Below are positions 23,301 to 62,855 of a DNA stretch of 64,000 bases, piece after piece. The stretch lies in contig NC_134455.1 in assembly GCF_047948215.1 (NCBI RefSeq), forward strand, positions 165,460,575-165,524,574. The letters are read 5' to 3'. The stretch's first letter is position 1. The number at the start of each line of letters is the position of its first letter. The stretch is from Lycorma delicatula. Its lineage: Eukaryota > Arthropoda > Insecta > Hemiptera > Fulgoridae. The position numbers were made by a program, and so were the translations under genes. The notes below the pieces were generated by a model that was not told the DNA's origin, did no database searches, and saw only the letters and a list, made by a program, of their open reading frames with translations.

Positions 23301-25439
23301 CCTTTATAGTATTGATCTTATAATTATTTTTTATCCATACAACCAATAAAGGCAATTCTTGAACGCGCTCCCCTCCCCCCATCCCACCCCTTACACACAC
23401 ATTGCCACACTCACTCACTAAATTTTTTAATTAAGCTTACTTCTTTCTACCATTTCCTTATTTTCTGATTTCTAGTTTCTTGGAAATTTGACGATTTTTA
23501 TATTCATTTCAAGAAATTTTAAATGAATCAACTATTACAACGCATTAATTAAATAATTATTGACAAGAGTTGTTTAAATTTTGCAATAATAGTTCATTTA
23601 AAGTTGTAGTTTTGTTTTTTTCATATTTAAATTAAAATATGTTATAATTGATTACTGGTGGACTTTACTTTTTAGTTTCAGTATTTTTGGGGAAGAAGAT
23701 GTTTTAAAATTCTAAATTAAACATCTTTGCACTCTTTACATTGAAGTATAGTTGAAAATTTGATAGATATTATTTTAGTATAAAGCATTTAAATGTTACT
23801 CTAAGTACGCTTATATAAATTTGAAAATCTATTCCTGTTAAGTTATCACTTGTGAACGATTTATGCATTTTTCATGGAAATTATAATTAGAATTGACATT
23901 GGTTCTTAATAAGCTTAAGTATTTTTCTAAAATATACCGGTATCGTCGAGCCCTCCCTTCAGAAGCCTTTGTTTGCAGTTTTCTCACTTGAATGTCCTTT
24001 TAGAAAAAAAATTAGCAAGAGTAGAATTTAATTTCGATAAAATTTTAAACAACTTTTATCAAAAATATTTTTTTATAAAAAAAAATATTTCAAAAATTGT
24101 AAATAATTAAAAAAATTGTTAATTTAAAAAAAATATATATATTTTTTTTCATTAATCTTTAACGATAAGTAGCCGGATAAATTTAATACATAATAATTAA
24201 ATTCAAACAAATAAATAACGTGCTTAGTTAAAATAATTACTGGGGAAACTACCACAATCACGTAATAACAGATTTCACAACTACTTTACTCTACTGCGCA
24301 AGACAGTGCGCCGGCTAGTCATTTTCTTGCGGGAGATTCTGTGTCAACCGAATACCGTGTACTGGCATAAAATATTAAATCACATTTTTATTCACAAATA
24401 TCAATTTATACGTGTATAATAATGGTCGTTTTTCACATATGTACACATTTTCTTTTCAATTAATGAACATGAACACTCTAGGTTTTTCTTTTTTTAATTA
24501 CAATTTCTGACTGAATTTTATTTAGCTTACTTGAAAACAAGAAAATTGCCCGACAAATAAAAAACGAATATACGACGTGTTAAATAAATTAAATAAATTT
24601 AATAATTGTTCTAATTATTAATTAACCTGCCTTCGTTGCGTTTGCGGGTTCTGTTCCTAATCAAAATGTTTGGATGCAAATTTTTCATGAAAAATAAGCA
24701 TGTTAAAGGTAGATATAGAATATAAACTTTAGATGGAGTAACAAAAAAGTAAAGAACGAAAAACAGTCCAGTATTTTGGTCTTAACTGGATTCTAATCCG
24801 ATGTTCTAATGTTACAATTGAAATGTTATTGACTCGAATTTTATATTGGGCAATGTTTACTTGAATGAAGTATTTTCTTAAAACTTTATACTCATATTCT
24901 GAAAAGCAAGAATAAAAATAAGTATTAAACTATAAAAGTTAATCTCTGTTCATTAAAAATATTTCCGAAATTTTGAATTTTGGGCGATACTCGGATTAGG
25001 ATCCAAGCAACCCAAATAAATTTAAGTTAAACTTTTCTTTTTAAATGTTATTTATCTTTCCATATTGAATTCCACTGTGGAGGTATAATATCAGAATCTT
25101 TTATCCAGAACATTCCGATCTCGAATACAAATCGCAATCTGTATGTTAATAAATGCTGAAATCTTCATATTCCCTTTAGTATGTTCCAGTCAGGAGGGAT
25201 ATCCTGTCGTAAAAATCTCGCCTAACCCCCAGACAAAGAAATTGGGAATAATAAACGTAAAAAAAAGAAAATTTATTTACATTTTTTACATATTATTTCT
25301 AAATCGGTTGCACCGATTACAGTGAAACGTTCAATAAAGCTATTTTTATTTTATTTTTGATTTAACTATTTCTATATCTCATTATAAAATTTTCTCTAAG
25401 GGATACCTCTTTTACTAGATGAAAAATTATAAATCTGTT
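20388..25439. other. Long AT-rich stretch, no gene seen
   Basis: Low complexity with a (CG)n patch (20699-20710). GC-richer islands at 21600-21770 and 24285-24360 are unexplained. A near-palindrome ctttttcgcgcgaaaag lies near 22038. A 74-codon frame at 23011-23235 has no motif. Confidence 0.35.
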
Positions 25440-27590
25440 TTTTAATATGAATATTAATGGACTAGCAGTTCGGACAGAAGAACTAGAAGCTTTATTGATT
25501 AGTGAATCCTTAAACTGCTTTCGGAAACGCATTTCACTGATCGGAATTTCCTTCGTGTTTGAGGTTATTCTATCTACTGTACTAACCATCCCGAGGGCAG
25601 AGCATACGGAGATCCCGCGGTTATAATTAAAGACATCATAAAACATTATCAACTGCCGGAGTACAGAACAGATCATATTCAGGCGAGCTCAGTAGAAATC
25701 CAGGATTGGCTTGGATCGTTTAGAGTGTCTGTAGTATACTGTTCTCCTTGACACTTGACGACTGAAGCCACGTTCTCTGGTTTCTTCTCAATTCCTGGTT
25801 CACGTTTTATTGTAGGCGCGATTGGAATGCTAAGCATCCTCTCTGGGGATCTAGATTAATTTCACCTAGGGGGGAGGCTCTGAAGGACTGCGTTATTAGC
25901 ATGCATCTGCAAGTAATATCCGGAATGCAGCCTACAAACTAGTCGTCGGATACTAATAAGATCCCTGACTCCTTAGATTTTTCGTATTCTCGGGAATTTC
26001 GCGGATGTATACCGAAGTTGATAGACAACCTCGATTCGACGACCGATCGCTCAGTTGTTCTACTTACTATCAGCACGTTAGTAGTTAAGAAGGTGATGTC
26101 ACCAATACTCCACAACAACAGGACAGTCTGCTGGAATTCGTCCATAGCTGGACTGAGGATGAGTTGATAATGCCTGTTTGGTTGAGATCTTCCGATGATT
26201 TCGATAATGCGGCGCAATACTTGACCTCAATCCTATAGGAGGCTGCTTTGCGATCGACACTGGAGGGTTAACGTGTAGGTCAGACAGAATACAGGCCAGC
26301 CTAGACAGTCGTTAGACCTTATTGCTACGAAAACGATACTCAGGAGAAGGTTCAACGATACAGGAGAGCCGAGGATAGGGCCACTTCTCTAAACAGGACC
26401 GCTAGTAAGTTAAACGGCTATTGCAAGGCCATAATAATGTGACATTTAAGTGTTATTTTGAAAGTCTGATGGAAACGACTGATGGGTCTTCGGCTAAGAG
26501 TGATAAGGAAAAGGCTGAAATATTTGCCACTTACTTCAGTGATGTCTTTCAACCGCTTGAAATACGAAGTCCTCGTGTGGAAGAAATCGTTGGTTTCTTA
26601 GGCAGTCCTATCCCTTTGCGTTTTACTATTAAGCCATTCTTTGCTGCTGAAATTATTCATGTGATCAAGAAGGGGAAAAGCTCACAGAAGAGCCCTGATT
26701 TTGATTTAATCACAAAAAAATGCGCTTTATGCTACCTACTGAAGCCATAATGTATATAGCATATCTATTTAATGGTATTCTCCGGACGACATATATCCCA
26801 ACCGAGCGGTAAGCTTCGCAAATAGTCATGGTCCTGAAACCAGGCAAACCAGTACACAATGGGCAGGCCAATAAACCTGTTCCTATTTTATCGAAGGTGT
26901 TCGAAAGGTTGTTTGTTTGGAGGATCTGGCTTGATTTGGAATACGGCCATGTATTCCTTACACTCAGTTCAGTTTCCGTTATGGGCATTTCACTATCGAG
27001 CAAATGTACAGGCTCTTAAACAAAAGCAGAAGGAGCCTTGAGAAGAAAGAATACTGTTAAGCAGCCTTCTTAGACATCCAACAGGCCTTTGACAAGGTCT
27101 AGCACCCTAGCCTTTTGTATAAATTGAAGACCTTCCTCAATCTTACCTCTAATTATTCCTTATTATTATTATTCTTACCTTATTATTCGCGGCTACCTAA
27201 AAGGACGTTTTTCTCAGAAGAAATATAACCAGGAGTTGTCCAGGTTCTTCGAAATCAAATCAGAGTTCTATCTTGGGTCTATATTATATTCTATCTTTAC
27301 TGCAGATCTTCCGACTTCAGACAAGGTTACTATCGCTTCCTTTGCGGATGACACAACTGTTCTCGCTGTTGTTATCAGCCCAACTATAGCATCGATACCC
27401 TACAAAACGTGGTTGGGTACATGGAGAATACGTATTTAATCAAGCTAAATCGAACCATGTGACATTCACGATGAGGAGAGGTTAACTGCGACTTAACAAC
27501 CGCGTGAATAACTTAGCTTTGAACCTTATAGACAACGGGGATGTCGTTAGAATATTAAAACGCTACACGTTCTGGACCTTAGTGCTCTAT
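25440..27590 (+). pseudogene. Jockey-clade LINE remnant (EN + RT)
   Basis: Frame-shifted plus-strand text in Jockey order. Endonuclease part: NINGLAVRTEELEALLISES, IIKHYQLPEYRTDHIQASSV, SVVYCSP, DWNAKHPLWGSRLISPRG (near 25823-25880). RT part: KSSQKSPDFDLIT, YLFNGILRTTYIP, VMVLKPGKPVHN, ILSKVFERLF, FLDIQQAFDKV, and SFADDTTVLAV (near 27338) with both Asp residues. After NHVTFTMRRG (near 27480) the sequence jumps to RVNNLALNLIDNGDVVRILK at the C-terminus, so the thumb and much of the 3' ORF are deleted. Many stops; not functional. Confidence 0.82.
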
Positions 27591-28719
27591 AAATGTCTTA
27601 AGTATAACTTTAGCTGTGAATGTTGTGCATTATCTCTTCTATTTTTATTTTCAAATTTATTGCATATTTCTTTCTTTTTCTTCTCATTGTTTCATCTTTT
27701 TTTTTTTTGTTATTTAAGACTTCTTTTATTTTTATTTTATTTCTACTGTTAGATGGTAATTGTTCGTAATTACTTAGTGTATGTGCTGCTTGCCACAAAA
27801 GCTCTTGGTATTATTTGCGTGCAACTTTTGAGGAGTTTCACTGGGAACTTCTTATCATGTAACTGCGAGTGTGATCAAACTTACTCAAGGTTAATATAAA
27901 TGTAACCGATTGTAAATAAACATAAAATTACAAAAAAATTGATTTTAATGATTCATAAAAGCTTAGAGGTTTAATACGAACTGTCCTAAAATTTTCAATT
28001 AGAGGATAAGAGACGTTGAGTTGATGGCGAATACTCAGACGGGATTGTTGCTTTCATTGTAATATAAATAATTATTGCTATTATTATAATAAAAAAGTAC
28101 TTTATTATACTTTAATACCTTTTATTAAAACAAAAATATACTTCATTGATTTCGAGGATAAAAGGGATACGCAATACATAGTATAATTTGAATTTAAATT
28201 ACAAAAACAATTTTATTAATAAATACACTCTCTTACTGATTGCTTCGTACTATGATAACAGAAATATGCTCAACCCACGACAATGAACAAACTCCATACT
28301 CATACTCATTTTCTAGGTTTGTAGAATATTCGTTAAGGCTGATCCATAAACGAATGTAAAGGAGGTTTACATCGATTGTTTAAGCGAGATTTTTGAAGCC
28401 TAGTCCATATCTGTTTTTTTTTTATTAATTTATTCTAAATCGGTAATTCAAATTCAAGAATAATGTTCAAATTATTTTATTCAAGAATAATGTTCAAACA
28501 CATACACCGAATGGAGTACAAGTCAGTTTCTCCGATTAATAATAAGAAAATGATTAGTAAAAAACGAGAAAAAAGTTTATTATTTCTGTTTAATACAGGT
28601 CAGAGGAAGCGTTCAGTAGTTTTTCTGCCTTAACCATTCATGGCAGCGTTTAACCGCTGAATTACATATTTTTTCCTGTAAAATTTAGTACTGGTTAACG
28701 AAATGAATTGAATTTTTAA
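27591..28719. other. AT-rich stretch, nothing recognised
   Basis: T-rich low complexity after the Jockey relic; no A-tail or target duplication found. Confidence 0.3.
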
Positions 28720-29450
28720 TTTTCAGCTTAAGACGGACTGTTCCTCAGAGTCCTAAGCATACAGGTAAATTTTGATCGAGGTATTCTCAAACTAAGAGTA
28801 TAGTGAGCAATGTGCTCATCTTGCTGGCGAAGATAGGGACAAACGATGTCAAACACAAGGTTGTTTAATTGCTCGAGAATAAAAAAAATATTTCGTAACT
28901 TAAAATATGATTCGCTTATTACACATCCGTCAAAGAAATAAGGCCCAATACTCTTTTTTTTTGATCGCATGCCAAAAGTTAATTTTACGTAGATTAAATT
29001 CCTTTACCGTAACTTCACGAAGATTTTCATCAGATCAATAAATACAATTACAATGATTTACAATGAATTTTAAGTATGCTTCATAACTGAGCTCGAGAAA
29101 TGATGATCTGTTTCACAATGAATAACAAATTTCTCATAGAATTTCAACGTTCTCTGAAATAATCTGCGCCGATAAAATTTAAACTTTGATTCAGAATCTT
29201 CTGTAAACTTGCTCTTGGTATTTCTACCCTAACTAAAGCCTTTCCGGTTGATATTTGAGAGCTCCTTACTAGTGTTTCCGCAACAAGTTTTTTTTTTCCT
29301 AATGTGCAGCTAATTCTACGTTTACCCGACTGTGGAGCATCTCCAACACCTCCGTTATTTTAAAATTTTAATTTCAATTTACGCAAATCTTGACGGTTGG
29401 ATGGTGAAGAATTAGGATATCCAGCACGGAATTCTTCATAGACGACAGGA
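28720..29450 (-). pseudogene. Second Tc1/mariner-type (DDE_3) transposase remnant
   Basis: Minus-strand segments: VYEEFRAGYPNSSPSNRQDL (helix-turn-helix region), GVGDAPQSGKRR, SSQISTGKALVRVEIPRASL, then after a damaged stretch IGPYFFDGCVISESYFKL and RQQDEHIAHYTLSLR, where intact relatives have GPYFFDGNVT and QQDGAPPHY. The order and spacing fit the family of the relic at 16270-17358, but the two are not close copies. The C-terminal third is missing. Confidence 0.68.
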
Positions 29451-31204
29451 GTATCCTTATTATTTAACTACCAAAACTGAAAAACGCTATTTTTCGTGTA
29501 TTTAAAGCCATTATTCTCAAAACCGGTACAAAGACTAATTGAACAATATAATTATATCGGCCGTTTAATACCAAACATAAAACCAAATTTTTCTGATCGT
29601 TACAAATGTTTACATGCAGGGACAAGAGAGATTTAGTCCACTGTGTATTATCATGTCTGCTTTATTTCTATTTTTATACGTATTTATGTAATTGTTTAAA
29701 AGCTTAATTAGGTGTATCTGTTATACATTATTTAAACTGAATGAAGTGACCGTTCTTTGCACGGGCAGTACAGAGTTTTTTATGGTATCTTTTTTGCCCT
29801 TTTGAGCTCAAGAATTTATAATTGAATGTAAACCAATATGTAATTTGTATATTCAAACCAGTTTGAAAAATTAAGGTAAAAGTACTGTAGAGATGGGAAT
29901 CTGGTTTTCTTTTTCTTTTACATGAAAAATGGATTAAAAGGAAATTCTAAAATTTTCACAGAATTTGTTTTAGTTTGCTACTACTCATCGTTTCAGAAAT
30001 ACCCACGGGAATTAGAGAATTGCTTATCTGGTGTGAGCCTTTTTGGGATTAATGGCATTAAAATAGTTTAATAGAATTACTTTGAGAGACTAATTTTACC
30101 TTTTATCACAAGTAGATTGCGAAATTTATGAGTACTACGAAATCCATCCTTTATTCAGCTTTACTCTTTTAGGTATTATAAGAAAAAAGCCCGAGTTTGC
30201 TTTTATAGAACTTTAGAGCTATCATCTGTGGTTAATTTCAAAATTCTATCACGCCTTGAGATAAAATTTCGCTGACTATTATCGAAGTAAATATTCTTGA
30301 CAAATTTCAGTGTTGGGTCCAAGTGAGGCGAAATACGCCGGTTTACAAAAATCGATTTGCACTCCTTTTCACCCTCCTTAGGAGTGAGTGAGTAAAAAAT
30401 TTCTTCATAGTGGTAGCGTTCTACCTAAGGGAACATCCCTGTCGAGTTTCAAGTTTCTAGCTCTTCCGGTCGTCCCCCACACCCTCTTTCAATCAATTTT
30501 AATTTAACCCCTTAGGGGTTGTTAATCTAAATAACATTCGCTTACGTTTTCTAAAGACCCCTTTTATGAATAACTATTCTAAATTTAATTTCTAGCTATT
30601 CGGAAAATCGGATAGTTAATGATGGAACGATCTTATCATTTATACAAATAAACATAGATGTATTTACACGTATGTAGATTTATACATAAAAAAACACACC
30701 AGTTTTAATGCAACACATACAAAAATATTATAATAATAATAAAGTTACAATTTTATGAATAATTATGCATATAATCCTTAAGTATTATGTAATTATAATG
30801 TAGAAATAAATTTAGATTTTTGTCAGTCGGTAAATTCTAAATCATTATTATAAAAGCCCATTCGTAGGATTAATATTGTAAAAGTTAAAACATAAATTTT
30901 TTGTACAAACAATTTTATTGTGAAATAAATGGAAAATAAAATTAATTTTCCAAGATGGGTCCGGGCTTGACTTGTCAGAACTGTGTTAGGCCTACAAAAA
31001 AATAAATCAATATTAATTATTCATCGTTTTCTGAACTGAGTTTTTTCCGATAGAAATTTCATTATAACACTATTTAGTGGGTAGTCTATCCGACTCTCAG
31101 TAAAGGTCAATTTTTTTAAATTTTTTTTTATAACTATTTGTTTTAATGGCATTTTTGTGGATCGCAAATAACTCTGTCAATAAGACTAAAAATAATTCTG
31201 AGGG
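29451..31204. other. Intergenic stretch with a possible dispersed repeat
   Basis: No gene. 30297-30530 has text such as ctgtcgagtttcaagtttct and CCCC/GGGG patches typical of non-coding dispersed repeats, without a second copy here. Confidence 0.3.
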
Positions 31205-31398
31205 CTTTAATTCTTTATGTTGCTTATTTATTCATTTAACTCGATCACTACAGGCTGAAGCCTGATTACATTTTCCACTCTCTTTTTGGCGATGAAAAAT
31301 TACTTTGTGGCTTGTAAAAATAACTAACATGCCTGACCGTAGTTTGAACCCGGAGTACTTCGGAAAAGGCAAAGACGCTACCAAACCTCCTCGAAAGT
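31205..31398 (-). mobile_element. tRNA-derived SINE, minus strand
   Basis: On the minus strand: ggtttggtagcgtctttgcc, then a B-box-like cgggttcaaactacggtcag, gcatgttag, and a 3' part ending near atgaataaataagc. The head resembles the SINE at 5811-5976 (both have ggtcaggcatg after the B box). Confidence 0.6.
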
Positions 31399-31570
31399 CT
31401 ATTGTCTTCATAATATGAAGATGTTAACTCTTAGTACATTAAAATGTATTACCACGTTTTGTGGGAATACATTTTGTTACGTTTTTCGTAATTCTACACA
31501 TTATGTATTTATGTAATCCTTTTTGCTATGCTCAAATAATATATTACCTTCCTATTTTGATGAGGTTTTT

Positions 31571-32440
31571 TACCGACTTTTCGAAGAAAAGTAAGGTATT
31601 ACTTTCGGTCGCATGATGAGAGTGTGGGGGGGTGAAAATGGATGTTCTTTAGTTGTTTCGTTTTGGGAGTACGAAAGCACCATTCACTTAAACTGTGGTT
31701 TCTATATATATTTATTTATTTATAAGCCAATTTATAAATTTTTGTAGCTTGAAAATCTCCAAAACTACTAGATCAATTTCATTTAAATTTGTATTTGCTG
31801 TAGTAGTGTATCTGATGTTATGCATATGAAAATTTGATGGAGATTAGTTGTGTCTTTCTTGGTTAAGCTAAATTTTAGGTCGAAAAAATTTGAGCGGGTC
31901 ATGTTAGAAGCGTGGTTCGTTATATGCTGCAAGTTGGAACGTTGACGTTTCTTTATCTGCGGTATCTATTGTTAGCCATATTGTCCGGTGTATTCAGGTA
32001 ACGTTACTTACTTTTAGAGTCATGATGACCGGGTATGTGTTTTTTATCTAAGAGTAATGTTAACTGTAATGGCACGCGCTTATGCAGTAAGTCACAGTGG
32101 TGAGCGAGTTGAAACTTGATGCATGTGTAGAATCTACTGGTTAATCGAACGTATGTAGTGCGTTGTTTTCTGAAAATTAGTACGTTTCTGACTGCGAAAT
32201 AATCAGGGCGTCGGGATTATTAACTTATTTTCTTGTTACAATACATTAAAATTATTTTTTTATTATTATTTATATTTGCGAATAATTTTATTTTATTTTA
32301 ATTTGCTTCTTTATTGTTTACTTACTTTTGTTTTAGTTGTAAAATTTTAGATTAGAATGTGTTGACGCTTTTTCAGAAACAAAAAAAAAATAACTAAAAG
32401 TCGGTCTTCTTGCGTAGAACTGCGCAACAGATTTTTTATT
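31571..32440. repeat. Dispersed repeat, copy 1 (TIR-like ends)
   Basis: Matches 61937-62462 in the same orientation over blocks such as gaagaaaagta, aatctccaaaactacta, gctgcaagttg, acgtttctttatctgcggta and gtcttcttgcg. Copy 1 has inverted ends accgactttt (31572-31581) and aaaagtcggt (32396-32405). Non-coding; probably a non-autonomous DNA element. Confidence 0.65.
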
Positions 32441-32700
32441 TATTTTCGGGTTTATTTTAAAGGCATGAAACAAGGGGTGTTGTGTATTTCATTAATTTAT
32501 TTTATGGTACTATTTTTAATGACAATAAAATGAAATGAAAACTGCTTCCTCCTTACCGTGAATCGGAAACTTGGAAATTAATTAATTTAATTTTGTAATA
32601 TTCATGTAACGCAATCAATTATTTTACGGCGGTAAGATCGCAAGAAAGGAACCGACTGGCTGTTCCTAATTCTAGCCCTATTGTAGCTTTCTATTCATGT

Positions 32701-33000
32701 TCAGTCTTTATAACATAGCCGATAGGACAGCGAAGCTTCCATCATAATTCGTACTATCAATAGAGTGTCAGCCGAAAGTGGATGTAAATTAATATTATTA
32801 TATAAAATTCCATCGCCATACGTAACAATCTCATTACCCGCTTGTATACGTTTCTGAAAGGTAAAGGAACCACCCATCACCCTTATATCGACTCGGTATA
32901 CTACATCGGTGGTATCTAGGATTTTTATAATAATTATGTTAACATTAGGAAAGATCAAACGGCCTTCTGGCGATAGATTTTTCAGTTTTATTATCCTTTT
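32701..33000 (-). other. Orphan open frame, about 99 codons, unknown
   Basis: An uninterrupted minus-strand frame from about 33000 to the stop at 32701. It includes SPEGRLIFPNVN, VVYRVDIRVMGGSFTF, AGNEIVTYGDGILYNN and RIMMEASLSYRLCYKD. The alternation of hydrophobic and polar residues suggests a beta-rich domain. It could be a detached exon of a secreted or receptor protein, an element relic or chance. No good acceptor or donor flanks it, and I recognise no family. Confidence 0.3.
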
Positions 33001-34058
33001 TTATTAACCTAGTATCATCAGCCGATTTTTAATTTATTTTTTATAGCGGTTAAACTTAATCTAATCCTTAATTTTTTACGTCTCGCCAAATAATACGTAT
33101 ATAAATGTATATCTTTGTTACTAAAAGAGATAGAACAGATACTATAGTTTTAGAACGTTAAGGAATAAACACTTTTTGGGGTAAATTAATAAAAGAAGAA
33201 TTTTAAAAATTAGATTTTAAAACAGAAAGAAGATTTTTAAAATAGAATAAATAAATAAATAAACATGAAAAAACACAGACTCCATTTTTAAAATAAAATA
33301 GGAAAATTAAGTTGGCAAAAGACAACATCGAGAACTAAAGAAAACAGTAGCCGAAGCAGTCAAACAACACAACACGTAACCTTCACTGCCAAGACCCTAG
33401 ACCTTACCCGCCAAGACACATCTATTGTAAACTGTAATGGGTAAGTTATAAAAAGCTAAAGACCCCGCCCTTGGCGCCTTCTGATCACAGCCCAGTCCTG
33501 TTTTAAAGATTCCCCTCAGGAACCCTTCATACCAAACGGTACCATGAATCTCACACCCAGAGGCAATTCTATATAAGGGGGATTTATGCATTTATAATAT
33601 TTTCAAATGAAGAAGATATAAACAGACGAGCGCGTGTACATAAGAATTTATGAATTTTTTACGACTAAACTATTTTTTTTAACATCGATTAATTCTTTCT
33701 TTTTAAATGTTATGTATGCCTCATCCGTGCATTTACTTTCGATTAAAAACATAAATAATACTTAAAAAGTGTTTAATAAATACTAATCTCGGAATATATT
33801 AGTCTACTCATTATACTTCTACTTCAAATAAATTATACTTGAAGTTCGGAAAGATATTATTCCAAAATTTAATATCGCTTTGGCAAATTGGATTCTATTC
33901 AATCTTTTTTTTGACCGTAAATTTGTTTCGTTTAGCATTAGATCTGGCGAACATTACATGAAGTTAGTGCGTTTTATTGCAGACGTATAATTAAAAAAAA
34001 AAATTATAAGCTAATAAAAACAAATTAAATTAAAATTACAAAGAATGAAATTTGTACA
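33001..34058. other. Intergenic stretch with a GC-rich island
   Basis: 33390-33590 is much richer in GC than its flanks, holds a 64-codon minus-strand frame, and has TATA-like ttataaaaag at 33446 and ctatataagg at 33571. It could be the remains of an LTR or another element. The rest is AT-rich. Confidence 0.3.
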
Positions 34059-34176
34059 ATAATACACTCGCAAATATTTTTCTATATACTCGAGAAAAAT
34101 ACAAAAGGATGAATTAATTAAATAAAAGTATCAATAACAAGCTCTTCAGAAAGTTAAAAAAACCGTTCCAAAATTT
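34059..34176 (+). repeat. 118-bp direct repeat, copy A
   Basis: Aligned without gaps over most of its length to 35013-35130 (e.g. acaaaaggatgaattaatta), roughly 85% identical by eye. Confidence 0.8.
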
Positions 34177-35009
<833 letters not shown>

Positions 35010-35012
35010 AAA

Positions 35013-35130
35013 ATAATACACGCGAAAATATTATTCTATATACTTTAGATAAAAATACAAAAGGATGAATTAATTAAATAAAACTATCAATAAAAAGCCC
35101 TTCAAAAAGTAAAAAAAGTTGTTCTAATTT
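35013..35130 (+). repeat. 118-bp direct repeat, copy B
   Basis: Second copy of 34059-34176, 954 bp downstream, directly after the (TG)n array. Confidence 0.8.
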
Positions 35131-36636
35131 TTTTTCCTACAAAAAGGGGATATTGATTTATTGCTATATACTATGCCAACTAATTCTTACAGCTGCAATG
35201 CATAATGGCTGTAGTGCATCTGAGGTATAATCAGATTTGCATTCTCTGAGAGTAATGATGTTCATTACACAGCCAGTTTCTGTAGTGAACAGAACAAAGG
35301 TGTTACTTCTAAGATTGAATATACCTGAATTTCAGAGGGGTTAGCTCAAAAAGGTAAACAGAAAATCACTTCATTTCTCATTTCTCCCTACTATGCCTCA
35401 AATGGAATGTATCAGATTTCATATATAACAATGTCAAAATATAACATGTCATATATCAGATTGTTTATGTCCGTTTGATTGTTGGACTTTACATAGATAT
35501 ATACACATACACATGAAAATGATTTACATAAACTGTTCCCTATATGAATTTATATGGTTTAACTACTTATTCTACGCACAGAATTTTTAATAATAATCCC
35601 TTTGAGCAAATTGAACATTTACACTTATCCTTTTGGAATAAAATTTCCACATTTCTTGTAATGTTTTAATTAATTTAATAAAATTCTGCACAATTGCCTC
35701 TCAAGTTTGCAGAGAAGTTTACATCCCTGGTAATAAATCAATTTAGAAAGTTCAACCCCCAAATGACAAAAATAGGGCTGGTAAACTGACTAAATGGATA
35801 ATGCTAATTCTCTAATTTCTAAAACACAAAGAAAAATAAACTTGCAGTTAGTTTACCGATTACAACTTGTGACTTTGATTATTCTCTGTTACTGAACAAG
35901 TCAAATTTTACTGATAATCCTAGTAAGTTAAAAGACTTCAACTCTTTAAAATAATAAATCTAAATTTCAATGAAGCTAATAAATAGTAGTAATAATAATA
36001 CTAATAAAAAGTAGTAAATTTCAATCATAATTTTATAATTAATTGTATTAAACAATTTTTGAATTATTTGTTAAAGAATTGCAGCTTTTCAAAACACTCA
36101 GAATTGTTTAAATAAAACTACATTGATCAGTGTCAAAGAATTCAGCTTATCAGTAATAATTCTTCTGCCTGCCAGTAGAATTTTCTTTTAAATAAACATT
36201 TATTTACCAGATCAGATAGAAAATTCTATCTGAATCCAACCTGTCTCATATTCTTCAATTCTTTCAGAGATATAAGGGTCTACATTAGTAAAAACTTTAA
36301 ATGATAATAAGTATGAAAAGGAATGATAACCCAAACACTATATTGTATGAGTAGCAACAGACAAAGAAGTAATCTTTGAAAATATTGAGAATAATTAAAA
36401 AAATTGTTTTTTAAGATCAGTTAAAATAACTGTACACTGCTTACTGCAACTAACAACAGCTCGGAATTTTCTGAAAAGTTGATATTTTGCTAGAAAAAGA
36501 AACAGTAACTAGGAAAAAATTAATGGATACTCAAAGAGAGATTTATATAACATTATTTACAATATCTTAAAATACATATCATCTTGGTAACACCCATTTA
36601 GGAAATATATATATATTATTAATAATATAAATAATT
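35131..36636. other. 3' flank of the SmydA gene, nothing recognised
   Basis: AT-rich sequence without repeats or ORFs of note. Confidence 0.35.
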
Positions 36637-36642
36637 TTTATT
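36637..36642 (-). terminator. Candidate poly(A) signal of the SmydA gene
   Basis: AATAAA on the minus strand, 17 bases after the TAG stop. The position allows a very short 3' UTR. The surroundings are AT-rich, so a chance match is possible and further signals may lie downstream. Confidence 0.4.
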
Positions 36643-36659
36643 GAAATTAACTAGATTAT

Positions 36660-62855
<26,196 letters not shown>

